64,000 nucleotides of DNA, taken from NCBI GenBank assembly GCA_002701845.1, contig NZXG01000005.1:1-64000 (forward strand), read 5' to 3'. Both the position numbers and the translations under genes were made by a program. Below the pieces are notes generated by a model. It searched no databases, was not told the DNA's origin, and was given only the letters and a program-made list of their open reading frames with translations. The DNA is from Pseudomonadales bacterium (GTDB taxonomy: Bacteria > Pseudomonadota > Gammaproteobacteria > Pseudomonadales > Ketobacteraceae). Shown piece after piece: positions 35,601-42,827 of the stretch (position 1 is its first letter; the number at the start of each line of letters is the position of its first letter).

Positions 35601-37531
35601 TTCAGGTCACTATCGGCAGCGTTGTAATCACTCTCCAGATCCGCCAGCGACTGGTTACCATTCTGCAGGTCCCCAATCAGCGTTCCATCCAGGTTACTCA
35701 ATCTGTTGAGAGTATCCTGTACCGCCGGATCCACATCAGAAGCAAGCTGTGTCTGCAAGGTACTGGTATTGCTGAGCTGATTCAGCGAATTCTGAATCTC
35801 CGCTTCTTTATTGGGAATCTGGTTATTGATCAGATCATTCTGCAGGTTCTCCGCATCCTGCAGCGCGGCATCGTCGATGGCCACGAAATCCTGCAAAGTG
35901 CTGCCGTCAGTGCTGGTGTAGATGGCCCGGCCCGACGAGGCGTTGGCGGAATAACTTCGTTGGTTAACCAGATCGGCTACCACCGCCAACTGATCCCGGG
36001 CGTTCCAAAGGGAGGCAATATCCTCGATCTCGGCGGTGATGGTGGTGGAGACATTGGGGGCGGGATCGGTGGCACCGGAGCCAAACATACGATCCACGTC
36101 GGTGGCTTTCTTGGTTTCATCGTAGTAGAACTTGATGATGCGGTCGGTGAGGTAATCCCCCAACAGACCATCGCCGTTGGTGTCCTCCCGCAGCACGTTG
36201 TTTTCGTCCAGGAAGAAGCCATGGAGGGTGCCCACCCATTCCACAGACTGATCGCCATTGATGCGCTGGGGGGTGTACAGGGCCTGGAAGTCGGCGGACA
36301 AACCGTTGCCCCGGTTAGCCACCACCGCGGCACCACTACCGGAGGAAGTCCGGTTTATGATGTCCACGAAGATTTTGCCCAGGCTGCCGGTGAGTTGACT
36401 GAGGTTATTAGCGTAATATTCAGTGCTGGTGCCACCCGCCACCGCCATCCGCCGCAGGTAGAAAGTATCGGCGTCGCCGGTTACGTTAAACACGCTGGAC
36501 AGGGCCGGATCGTCCAGACCGAAGCCCACCACATAAGTGGTCACCCCAGCGGCCTGCAGGGCTTCCGCCTTGGCAACGATATCGTCAGTAAGGGACACCA
36601 ACACGTCACGGGAACAATAGTTCTCGGCCCCCGTATCCGCTGAACACCAGTTGTAGTTGCGACCGTTCACCTGGATCTTGTTGTAGCGGGTGCTGACACT
36701 GGGCAGACCGTCGGTAAGCAAAATGGCGTAATTCTTGGCACACTCATTTTCATCATCCACCGGCCACTGGGTTTCGGAACTGGAGAGCCCGGAAACATAC
36801 TGGTTGGAAGGCAATGAGGTATTCGAATCGAAGTAGCTCAGCGCGGAATCATAGGCGCCTTCAATGGGGGTTCCACCCCAGCTGATAATCCGGCCCATGG
36901 AATAGTCCGAACTGTTGACGTAATTACTGGCGTCGAATTCAAAAAAGTCATAGTGGCCGGAATTGGGTGCCGGTTGACTGACAATATCCAGACCCAACCG
37001 ATCATTAAAGTCGCCGATCCGGTCCAGCACATCGGTATCCGTGGCAGTCGGATCCACACTGCCGATTGGGATATAGAGAAAACCATGGGTCAAAGCAACC
37101 TGACGATAGGTGTTGTCAGTGAAGACGTTGGAGTACCAGCGTTGCTTGGGGGATGAATACCAACTGGAATCCTGCCGGGTGTAGCTGTTAAACGCCCCCG
37201 GCTGGAAGCCCATTAACCCCATGTTCACCGTTTCACTGAAGTTATTCAGCAGTTCGGCGATGGCCTGACGGGCAATGATATGCCGTGACTCCCGCCAGTT
37301 GGTGCCTTCGTAGTCACCATCCACCTCATTCAACATACTGCCGGAGGTATCCAGCATAATCAGCACGTTGGGTTTGATCCCGGAGCCTTCGGTACTGATC
37401 AGTGGCGGCAGCGAGTCGTAGTCCAGCGCCTTGCCATCGGCCCAACCGAGATTGACGGTAACAGCGGTCGCCAGCCCCACCAGAGAGGCCAGTGCCGGGT
37501 TAACGCGTTTTTTGTGATTGATGGTTTTCAT
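32606..37531 (-). CDS. pilY1: PilY1-like tip protein with giant coiled-coil insertion (copy 2)
   Basis: 1641 residues, well above the usual 1000-1200. Signal peptide to about residue 31 (LGWADG). VWA domain with MIDAS MLDTSGSMLNE near 60. The typical PilY1 text runs to SYSANASSGRAIYTS near 540 and resumes at YVQRNAIVNWTRGE near 1044, followed by the propeller (DIVHSTPAVVG, VVYVGSNGGMLHAFNSG). Between these, about 495 residues of Gln/Ala/Asp/Thr/Leu-rich helical sequence with 14-residue tandem repeats form a long predicted coiled coil. Positions 34405-35885 encode it. AGGTGAAG precedes ATG 37531. It would sit at the pilus tip or in the outer membrane. Confidence 0.88.
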   Translation of the reverse strand: MKTINHKKRVNPALASLVGLATAVTVNLGWADGKALDYDSLPPLISTEGSGIKPNVLIMLDTSGSMLNEVDGDYEGTNWRESRHIIARQAIAELLNNFSETVNMGLMGFQPGAFNSYTRQDSSWYSSPKQRWYSNVFTDNTYRQVALTHGFLYIPIGSVDPTATDTDVLDRIGDFNDRLGLDIVSQPAPNSGHYDFFEFDASNYVNSSDYSMGRIISWGGTPIEGAYDSALSYFDSNTSLPSNQYVSGLSSSETQWPVDDENECAKNYAILLTDGLPSVSTRYNKIQVNGRNYNWCSADTGAENYCSRDVLVSLTDDIVAKAEALQAAGVTTYVVGFGLDDPALSSVFNVTGDADTFYLRRMAVAGGTSTEYYANNLSQLTGSLGKIFVDIINRTSSGSGAAVVANRGNGLSADFQALYTPQRINGDQSVEWVGTLHGFFLDENNVLREDTNGDGLLGDYLTDRIIKFYYDETKKATDVDRMFGSGATDPAPNVSTTITAEIEDIASLWNARDQLAVVADLVNQRSYSANASSGRAIYTSTDGSTLQDFVAIDDAALQDAENLQNDLINNQIPNKEAEIQNSLNQLSNTSTLQTQLASDVDPAVQDTLNRLSNLDGTLIGDLQNGNQSLADLESDYNAADSDLNSKQSTYDSADQDLQNAQNDFSTADTNLQNANQDVTDAQTAYNQALADKQVADQAVADATVARDQAQSDLDAEQQLVDQAQSDLDAEQQLVDQAQSDLTAAQQVVDQAQADFDAVTSPPGSNPYDTALAALNAAIADRDAAQTTLTNATADRDAAQTVLTNATADRDAAQTTLNSRQTDLNNALSTQATETGEFNTADSNLTAAQTAQSTAQSTYNQADQDLQDAQSAFSQAQTDLAASQTAYDQALQDYQLADTYDWAQQIAAARTALDELLSQADNISNLTPAERDQLISDMSDAITTLTDLLNSTPDVSGVNDAQIPSLTDLVTTLETNFNTSVTMYYQSTATLDSIYEYAVNTDSLMDQLESLQAQLDNTSTDINVVDYIQYMDDNITGQADDVDLTYVQRNAIVNWTRGEEDPSLRNRTIDYDDDGNDEVWRLPDIVHSTPAVVGRPSDVYYSRYGDTTYRDYMNAKFNRRQVVYVGSNGGMLHAFNSGFWDDAQKGYVTQLSGDSATAHPLGAELWAFIPKAALPHLQFVADPAYAHMALVDGSPQAFDVNIFPDDTNHPGGWGTILVVNMRMGGGPFTVRVDEDEDGSTEDVVVRPSVFIFDVTNPEEKPELLAELSHPNMGYTLGKPALIKRRVAGATWGSVQENRWLLVFGSGPTDLDTATSDQNANLYAYDLNAREWASDWTDGLKTVTLEGNAYISDISVEDWDRDYVDDVLYFGVNTGDASAPDGRLARLRLRSDQGASGWLSNSDVSTLSDVGRTVIGAPLAKSDVYGQRWVYAGTGRVLVGGDNYGTQQEYFFGIKEPVDTSYELTYASVSTGQLLDISNIQVFTNPDEIKNGPSGVDNPAELAVLINESYDGWKRTLTHSGSNPSGRSDLSPTSYLNTVTFAEYIPSGDKCEPEGQSYLWTIGGSTGVADKTNYLDYNEDGNGQIELLPQLDMGQGKTGGTSGQNGGENVVHDSTGRVTVVSPYQILPTLRRQSWRQIFDIDF
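35091..35216 (-). repeat. 42 bp tandem repeat, three units, in the PilY1 coiled coil
   Basis: Units 35091-35132, 35133-35174 and 35175-35216, each beginning GTCTGAGC on the plus strand. They encode the 14-residue unit seen as TTLTNATADRDAAQ and variants. 14 residues equal two heptads, so the repeat keeps coiled-coil register. Units 1 and 2 are the most alike. Confidence 0.85.
35311..35436 (-). repeat. Second 42 bp tandem repeat in the PilY1 coiled coil
   Basis: Units 35311-35352 and 35353-35394 differ at only a few bases; a third, diverged unit runs to about 35436 and a related unit lies just before 35311. They encode QSDLDAEQQLVDQA-type 14-residue units. Close identity at DNA level suggests recent duplication by slippage or recombination. 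Confidence 0.8.
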
Positions 37532-37558
37532 AATACTTCACCTGTGTACTGGCCGGAT

Positions 37559-37894
37559 TCAAGGATGAATTTCAACGCGCTGCATCTGCATGTCGCCGTT
37601 GAAATACAGCACCGCTTTGGCATTTTTTTCCTTATACCAGTCGTCCACCGGACGGTGATCAATGATCTCCACCCGAGCCGGAATGGTATGGGTGCCGTTC
37701 TCCAGCCGCAACGTGCGCTGATCCAAACGCTGGTACAGCACCAGTTCATTGGCAAACAGATTGCCGGTATCGGTAACACGGCCGCCAAACTCAAAATCTG
37801 AGGGAATATTGGGGTCGCGGGCCATGGCCTGGCCGCTGCAGATCAGCAGGGCCACCAGGGCTGAGCGGATTAAAATGGATTGAACCTTCTTCAT
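37559..37894 (-). CDS. Small exported protein in the position of PilY2
   Basis: 111 residues with a signal peptide (ALVALLICSGQAMARD). The body is basic/acidic mixed with no cysteine: DFEFGGRVTDTGNLFANELV, then LENGTHTIPARVEI and YFNGDMQMQRVEI. GGAGGT precedes ATG 37894. It lies between pilX and pilY1. P. aeruginosa has a small secreted PilY2 next to pilY1, but downstream of it; I see no certain sequence match, so the comparison is by size and place only. Confidence 0.75.
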   Translation of the reverse strand: MKKVQSILIRSALVALLICSGQAMARDPNIPSDFEFGGRVTDTGNLFANELVLYQRLDQRTLRLENGTHTIPARVEIIDHRPVDDWYKEKNAKAVLYFNGDMQMQRVEIHP

Positions 37895-37909
37895 AACGAC
37901 CTCCAGGAT

Positions 37910-38488
37910 TTATTCCACTCGGTAGGTTGATTGCAGCATCACCCGGGTTTCCGGATGGGTGCCATAGGCCAGCGCGGTGACCCGGTACACCCGGACCCAA
38001 CTGGTATAATCCGGCGGTTCGGTAAAGTTGGCCGGATCCCGCGGGGTGTAACAGAGAAACTCAATCATGTACTTGGGCTGATCCACTGCCGGCACCGACT
38101 CGGAATACGTCAGGGCTTTATTTTCCCAGTTGGCTTCAACCTGCCAGATCGGGGTGCCACTGCTGTCCACTTCACACAGGGCATTGGCGGTGGAGGGATA
38201 GCTGCCCCGGAAGCAAAGACCGGTACTGCAGTCCTGGGTCCAGCAAAGATTGCCGGTGCAGTTGGCATCAATATGATCGTGCTTCCAGCTGGGATCGTAG
38301 TCGTCCAGCCAGCGCTCACCCTGCACCAGGGCAGCCTCAGCCAGTTCGAAGGCAATATCATAATCCCGCTGACTGTTGGTCATTTTCTCCGTCATGGAGA
38401 CACCACTGATGGAGGCCACCCCCACCAGGGTCAGAATCAACAGCATCACCAGGCTGATGAGCAATACGCTGCCGCTTTCACGTTTCAT
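37910..38488 (-). CDS. pilX: PilX-like minor pilin (copy 2)
   Basis: 192 residues. PilX N-terminus (GSVLLISLVMLLILTLVGVA) directly after a short basic leader, then MTEKMTNSQRDYDIAFELAE and AALVQGERWL, the PilX signature. Five cysteines in the middle (NCTGNLCWTQDCSTGLCFRG) suggest disulfide bonds. GGGGGACC precedes ATG 38488, 2 bases after pilW. It aligns in role with copy 1 but differs strongly in the C-terminal domain. Confidence 0.87.
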   Translation of the reverse strand: MKRESGSVLLISLVMLLILTLVGVASISGVSMTEKMTNSQRDYDIAFELAEAALVQGERWLDDYDPSWKHDHIDANCTGNLCWTQDCSTGLCFRGSYPSTANALCEVDSSGTPIWQVEANWENKALTYSESVPAVDQPKYMIEFLCYTPRDPANFTEPPDYTSWVRVYRVTALAYGTHPETRVMLQSTYRVE

Positions 38489-38490
38489 TC

Positions 38491-39573
38491 TCAGGTCCCC
38501 CTGTTACGCAGTTTCACCGTGGTGGTGTAGACCCGGCGCACAAAATTGTCGGTGGGTGTGTAGGAAGCGCCCATATAGCTGAATGTCTGCGGTTCAGAGG
38601 CCAGCTCGGTGAGGGAGCGCAACAGCATGGAAATTCGCGCGCTCACCACGCTGTCCACCCATTGGGAGGCGGAGACGGCATCAGCATCCATATAGCGATC
38701 CGGAATGGCATCGCCATCGGTATCCACGCCGTACTCCACCTGCATGTTCTCCACCCCCTGTACCATCTCTTCGATGGTGGTGGTGCTGCCACCGGTGTTC
38801 AGGCTTTCCCGGAACAGAGACGGTACGCCGTTTGACGCCACATCGATAAAGTAGGCGTGACCAATGGCGCGCATGATGAAAGCGTCGTCCTTATAGGTGT
38901 AACCGGTACCATTGGCACTGCACACCACCGGCAAACCCAGGCCCTTGGTGCAATTGCCCGGGGCTACGGAATTCCCTTTGTTGTGGTTGACTTTGTTGGA
39001 GCCATTACCCGTGGTTTGGAAAATCGCAGAGTGATGGCAGTCACTGACGATTAATATTGTGCCTGCGGGATAAGGGTGATTACCCTGTACATCGATTACC
39101 GCAGAATTGGGGTTATGGCCGGTGACCTGAAATGCGTTATCCAGATCCGCCTTATGAATGGTAAATACATCATTTTCCGGCATTGTGGTTGGCAGGGTGG
39201 CGGTGGAGATCTGGGGAAACTCCGCCGAAGGGAAACCGGCATCATCCCCGTCATAACCGAACAGGCCCTTGCCGAAGTCCGTCACCCAACTGGAATCCGG
39301 ATCGTCCAGCACATTGGCCACGCTGCTGGAGCGGGAGGCACAACCGTAATAGCCGGCCATGCGCATGTCTTCCGCCATAAAGCCCACCGCAAAGCGGGCG
39401 TTTTCCTGAATCCAGGCCATTTCCTCGTTCAGGTTGTAAGCCTGCTTGGTGGACAGAAACACCTGGATAACGCCGCCCATCAGCACCAGACCCAACACCA
39501 GGGCGATCATCAATTCCACCAGGCTGAAACCCGCCTGGCGCAATGCCGCCGGCAACGTATTTCGCCCCATCAT
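38491..39573 (-). CDS. pilW: PilW-like minor pilin (copy 2)
   Basis: 360 residues, about 80 more than copy 1. Prepilin motif AGFSLVELMIALVLGLVLMG with Glu +5, then FLSTKQAYNLNEEMAWIQEN and MAEDMRMAGYYGC, the full PilW signature. The extra length is in the C-terminal domain. Its ATG overlaps the pilV stop by 4 bases. Part of fimU-pilV-pilW-pilX-pilY1-pilE. Confidence 0.9.
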   Translation of the reverse strand: MMGRNTLPAALRQAGFSLVELMIALVLGLVLMGGVIQVFLSTKQAYNLNEEMAWIQENARFAVGFMAEDMRMAGYYGCASRSSSVANVLDDPDSSWVTDFGKGLFGYDGDDAGFPSAEFPQISTATLPTTMPENDVFTIHKADLDNAFQVTGHNPNSAVIDVQGNHPYPAGTILIVSDCHHSAIFQTTGNGSNKVNHNKGNSVAPGNCTKGLGLPVVCSANGTGYTYKDDAFIMRAIGHAYFIDVASNGVPSLFRESLNTGGSTTTIEEMVQGVENMQVEYGVDTDGDAIPDRYMDADAVSASQWVDSVVSARISMLLRSLTELASEPQTFSYMGASYTPTDNFVRRVYTTTVKLRNRGT

Positions 39574-40073
39574 ATTTCGGTCCTCACTGAAACTTCCCGT
39601 AGACTGTCCGCGGCGGCGCCACCATCCAGGGCCTTATCAATACGCTGGTCGGTAAAGCGCACGGAAATGATATAGAAGGGTCGTGCGCCGCTGACATCCC
39701 GCTCGATCTGACCATCCCCGTACGGCAGATTCTGGGCCACGGCGGTTTTCCACAGCGCGGCATCGAACTTAGCCATTTGCTGCGGGGTACAGGTGTTGCT
39801 GGTGCAATCGTTGGTGGCGCTCACCGCGCTGCCGTAGTTCACCATGTACTCGGTTTCAAAGCCTCGGTTAGCCCGCATCCGATCCGCCATGTCGTAGGCC
39901 ATCATCAAAGCCTGGGAGGTATAAATGGATTCCTGGCTGAACTGCAGGGCGCGGGTCTGCATGGCCACCATCCCCAGCACGCCGATGCTCAATACCAGCA
40001 CCGAAATCAATACTTCGATCAGGCCGACTCCGGCCTGGCTCTTGAAATTTCTCGTGGAGTGACTGCTTAACAT
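39570..40073 (-). CDS. pilV: PilV-like minor pilin (copy 2)
   Basis: 167 residues. Prepilin motif AGVGLIEVLISVLVLSIGVL with Glu +5, then MVAMQTRALQFSQESIYTSQ and MADRMRANRG, typical of PilV. The leader is about 14 residues. Its start overlaps the fimU stop by 7 bases, indicating coupling. Cys pair CTSNTC lies in the central loop. Confidence 0.9.
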   Translation of the reverse strand: MLSSHSTRNFKSQAGVGLIEVLISVLVLSIGVLGMVAMQTRALQFSQESIYTSQALMMAYDMADRMRANRGFETEYMVNYGSAVSATNDCTSNTCTPQQMAKFDAALWKTAVAQNLPYGDGQIERDVSGARPFYIISVRFTDQRIDKALDGGAAADSLREVSVRTEI

Positions 40074-40609
40074 GAGAAATCATTGCCTCCGTTATCTTCT
40101 TGAATGCCTGAACCGTCAGTGTCCAATGAGCGCCGGGTGGCGCCGGTGGTGAGCAGAATGATGCCCCGGGCGCGCATTTCCTCACCCTCGGCATCGCACA
40201 GTTGAAAGGTACCGGTGGCGCTGCTGATGCCACGAGGGCCAAAGGTGACGCTGCTGCCGCCACCGCTGAAGGTGAGGCTGTAACCCGCCTGCACCGGGTC
40301 GCCCACCCGGATCACTTCGTTGGCGTCAACACCACCGTCGCCGTCGGCATCGTGGAAAATCAACCAGCCATCACCCCAGCCGCCACTGCAGCTGGCCTGA
40401 TCATTACTGGCACAGAAAATGACTGAATCATTGCGTTTTACCGCCTCCGCCCGGGCCAGGCGGATGCCCTGATGCAGTTCGTTGATGGAGGAAACAACCC
40501 GATTGCTGGCCACCAAAGAGTTGAACGAGGGAATGCCCAACCCGGCGATGATCGCGACGATGGCCACCGTAATCATGAGTTCAATAATGGTAAAACCTTG
40601 CTGACGCAT
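40067..40609 (-). CDS. fimU: FimU, GspH-type minor pilin
   Basis: 180 residues, first gene of the main minor-pilin operon. Prepilin motif QGFTIIELMITVAIVAIIAG with Phe +1 and Glu +5, then the GspH/FimU pattern FNSLVASNRVVSSINELHQG and RLARAEAVKRND with VIFCAS and DQASCSGGWGDGW. GGAAGG is well placed before ATG 40609. The gap 40610-40843 upstream holds an IR (GTTTG/CAAAC near 40636-40654) but no promoter I can assign with confidence. Confidence 0.9.
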   Translation of the reverse strand: MRQQGFTIIELMITVAIVAIIAGLGIPSFNSLVASNRVVSSINELHQGIRLARAEAVKRNDSVIFCASNDQASCSGGWGDGWLIFHDADGDGGVDANEVIRVGDPVQAGYSLTFSGGGSSVTFGPRGISSATGTFQLCDAEGEEMRARGIILLTTGATRRSLDTDGSGIQEDNGGNDFSC

Positions 40610-40843
40610 GTGGTCCTTCCGCTTGTTTGGTTTTTAATCAAACTAAGCATAGGCAGGGTGCTGCGTCCTGCCGGGAAGGGGCGACTATCGGTAGGATTTT
40701 GGGATCAATGGGGCTATAAGTGATTATTTTGTGAACAGGTTCCGGTTTGGCCGCAAACAGCGCCCAGACCCCATATATTCCGCCATGGGAGAAGCCTGGC
40801 CCGCTTATTACAAAACAGGAAAAAAGCTAATAAGTTTAACGGC

Positions 40844-41776
40844 TTATCGCAGCTCTCGGGGCATGGAGAAAACGATGCTTTCGGCCCGGCCGTCCAGCTC
40901 GGCGGGGAGATTGCCCCCCCATTGTTGAAGCTGATTCACCACTTGCGAGACCAGTTCCTCCGGGGCGCTGGCGCCGGCGGTAACGCCGATGGTGGCGACG
41001 CCAGCCAGCCACTGCTTTTGCAACTGGCCCGGCTCATCCACCAGATAGGCGGTAGCCCCGCAGCGCTCCGCCAGCTCCCGCAGACGGTTGGAGTTGGAAC
41101 TGTTGGGGGAACCCACCACGAACACCACATCGGTTTCCAGAGCCAGGGTTTTTACCGCGTCCTGGCGATTCTGGGTGGCATAGCAGATATCATCCTTGCG
41201 CGGGCCCTGAATGGCGGGAAAGGTCTGCCGCAGGGCGTCGATAATGGCGGCGGTATCGTCCACGGACAGGGTGGTCTGGGTGACATAAGCCAGGCGCTGG
41301 GGATTTCTCACCGGCAGCGCGGCCACGTCCGCCACGGTTTCCACCAGGTAGATGGCCCCGCCCTGGCTGGCATCGAACTGGCCCATGGTGCCCTCCACCT
41401 CGGGATGCCCGGCGTGACCAATCAGAATGCACTCCATGCCCTCCCGGGCGTATTTCATGACTTCCATATGCACCTTGGTCACCAGCGGGCAAGTGGCATC
41501 GAACACTTTCAGCCCGCGCTCGGCGGCCTCCCGCTGGACCTGTTTGGAGACGCCATGGGCGCTGAAAATGACAATGGCGTCGTCAGGCACTTCGTGGAGC
41601 TCGTCCACGAACACTGCGCCACGATCCCGCAAGCCATCTACCACGAATTTGTTGTGCACCACCTCGTGACGGACGTAAATGGGCGCTCCGAACACGTCCA
41701 GGGCGCGATTGACGATGGCGATGGCCCGGTCAACACCGGCACAAAAGCCTCGGGGATTCGCCATTTTGATGTCCAT
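40844..41776 (-). CDS. ispH: IspH, 4-hydroxy-3-methylbut-2-enyl diphosphate reductase
   Basis: Last step of the MEP pathway, making IPP and DMAPP with a [4Fe-4S] cluster. The three cluster cysteines are in [12 protein letters not shown] (Cys12), [12 protein letters not shown] and [11 protein letters not shown]; the substrate-site HEVVHN and SAHGVS are present. 310 residues is normal. AGAGGTAAG precedes ATG 41776. It follows fkpB in the order ileS-lspA-fkpB-ispH, well conserved in gammaproteobacteria. Confidence 0.96.
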   Translation of the reverse strand: MDIKMANPRGFCAGVDRAIAIVNRALDVFGAPIYVRHEVVHNKFVVDGLRDRGAVFVDELHEVPDDAIVIFSAHGVSKQVQREAAERGLKVFDATCPLVTKVHMEVMKYAREGMECILIGHAGHPEVEGTMGQFDASQGGAIYLVETVADVAALPVRNPQRLAYVTQTTLSVDDTAAIIDALRQTFPAIQGPRKDDICYATQNRQDAVKTLALETDVVFVVGSPNSSNSNRLRELAERCGATAYLVDEPGQLQKQWLAGVATIGVTAGASAPEELVSQVVNQLQQWGGNLPAELDGRAESIVFSMPRELR

Positions 41777-41828
41777 GTCTTACCTCTTCAGAGCGCTTGG
41801 AAAGTGACTGCTGGCATTGTGAACCGGA

Positions 41829-42296
41829 TTAAGACAGTTGTACCGCCTGAGCATCCGCGTCCACCACATTGATGATCTCCACCTGAAACGTCAGATCCCG
41901 ACCCGCCAGGGGGTGATTGAAATCCACCACCACCTTATCATCGTCCACCGCTTGAATCACACCGGGCAGCTCCGCCTTGCTGGGATCGGCAAAAGACACC
42001 ACCACGCCGGGTTGCAGATCAATATTCTGCCCCCGAAACAGGTGCCGGCCCATGGTCTGGATATTGTCCGGATTATGGGGGCCGAACGCATTTTCCGCCT
42101 CCAGCACCACCGAACGCTTGTCGCCGGCCTTGAGCCCAAAAATACTCTGCTCAAAACCGGGCAGCAAATTGCCATCCCCCACGGTGAAGGTGGCCGGCGC
42201 CCGTTCACGGGTGGAGTCCACCACCTCGCCATCCATCAACAGCACCGAAAAATGCAGGGTGACCCGCTTGCCGGGGCCGATTTGTTGCTCAGTCAT
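41829..42296 (-). CDS. fkpB: FKBP-type peptidyl-prolyl isomerase, SlpA/FkpB type
   Basis: Cytoplasmic proline isomerase and chaperone. FKBP core LHFSVLLMDGEVVDSTRER, PGFEQSIFGLKAGDKRSV, with the insert-in-flap domain (ENAFGPHNPDNIQTMGRHLF) that marks the SlpA/SlyD group, and VVVDFNHPLAGRDLTFQVEI at the end. I chose ATG 42296 (2 bases past the lspA stop); GTG 42302 would overlap lspA. 155 codons plus stop. No His-rich tail as in SlyD. Confidence 0.92.
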   Translation of the reverse strand: MTEQQIGPGKRVTLHFSVLLMDGEVVDSTRERAPATFTVGDGNLLPGFEQSIFGLKAGDKRSVVLEAENAFGPHNPDNIQTMGRHLFRGQNIDLQPGVVVSFADPSKAELPGVIQAVDDDKVVVDFNHPLAGRDLTFQVEIINVVDADAQAVQLS

Positions 42297-42298
42297 GG

Positions 42299-42802
42299 TC
42301 ACTTACCGGGATTGCGTATCATATCCAGAATCATCATGGCGGCTCCCACGGTGATGGCGCTGTCCGCCACGTTAAAGGCCGGAAAATGGTAACCCGCCCA
42401 ATGGAAGTCCAGAAAATCGATCACATGGCCATACACCAGACGATCGAACAGGTTGCCCAGCGCGCCACCCAGAATCAGCGCCAGGGCCGCCGCGATCCAG
42501 CGCTCAGCTTTGGTCAGCCGCTTGAGCCAGACCACCAGGAACACGCTGATCACCACCGCCACCAGGGTAAAGAACCAGCGCTGCCAGCCCCCGGCACCGG
42601 CCAGAAAGCTGAATGCCGCGCCCTCATTGTACGCCAGGGTCAGGTTGAAAAAAGGCAGCAGCTCCAGTCTCTCGTATTTGTCGAACTGCCATTCGACAGT
42701 GAGCTTGGTGGTCTGGTCCAGTACCACCACCGCCGCCGTGAGCCACAGCCAGTGCAGCATGCCGGTGGCCGCGGCCGGTTTGGTTTGCTTAGCGTCAGTC
42801 AT
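42299..42802 (-). CDS. lspA: Lipoprotein signal peptidase (signal peptidase II)
   Basis: Inner-membrane aspartyl protease that removes signal peptides of prolipoproteins such as BamD. Four hydrophobic helices, with catalytic aspartates in GGALGNLFDRLVYGHVIDF and FNVADSAITVG, and the conserved NLTLAYNEGAAFSF. ATG 42802 gives 167 residues, the usual length; GTG at 42820 with AGGCG upstream is an alternative. The longer open frame overlaps ileS and is unlikely. Tight operon with ileS and fkpB. Confidence 0.95.
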   Translation of the reverse strand: MTDAKQTKPAAATGMLHWLWLTAAVVVLDQTTKLTVEWQFDKYERLELLPFFNLTLAYNEGAAFSFLAGAGGWQRWFFTLVAVVISVFLVVWLKRLTKAERWIAAALALILGGALGNLFDRLVYGHVIDFLDFHWAGYHFPAFNVADSAITVGAAMMILDMIRNPGK

Positions 42803-42827
42803 GGATAACAATTCACTCACCCCGCGC

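Noticed and set aside
35336-36643. 435-codon plus-strand frame opposite the PilY1 coiled coil
   Set aside because: Ile/Leu/Gln/Arg-rich frame produced by reading the repeat region in reverse; no ribosome site or known domain.
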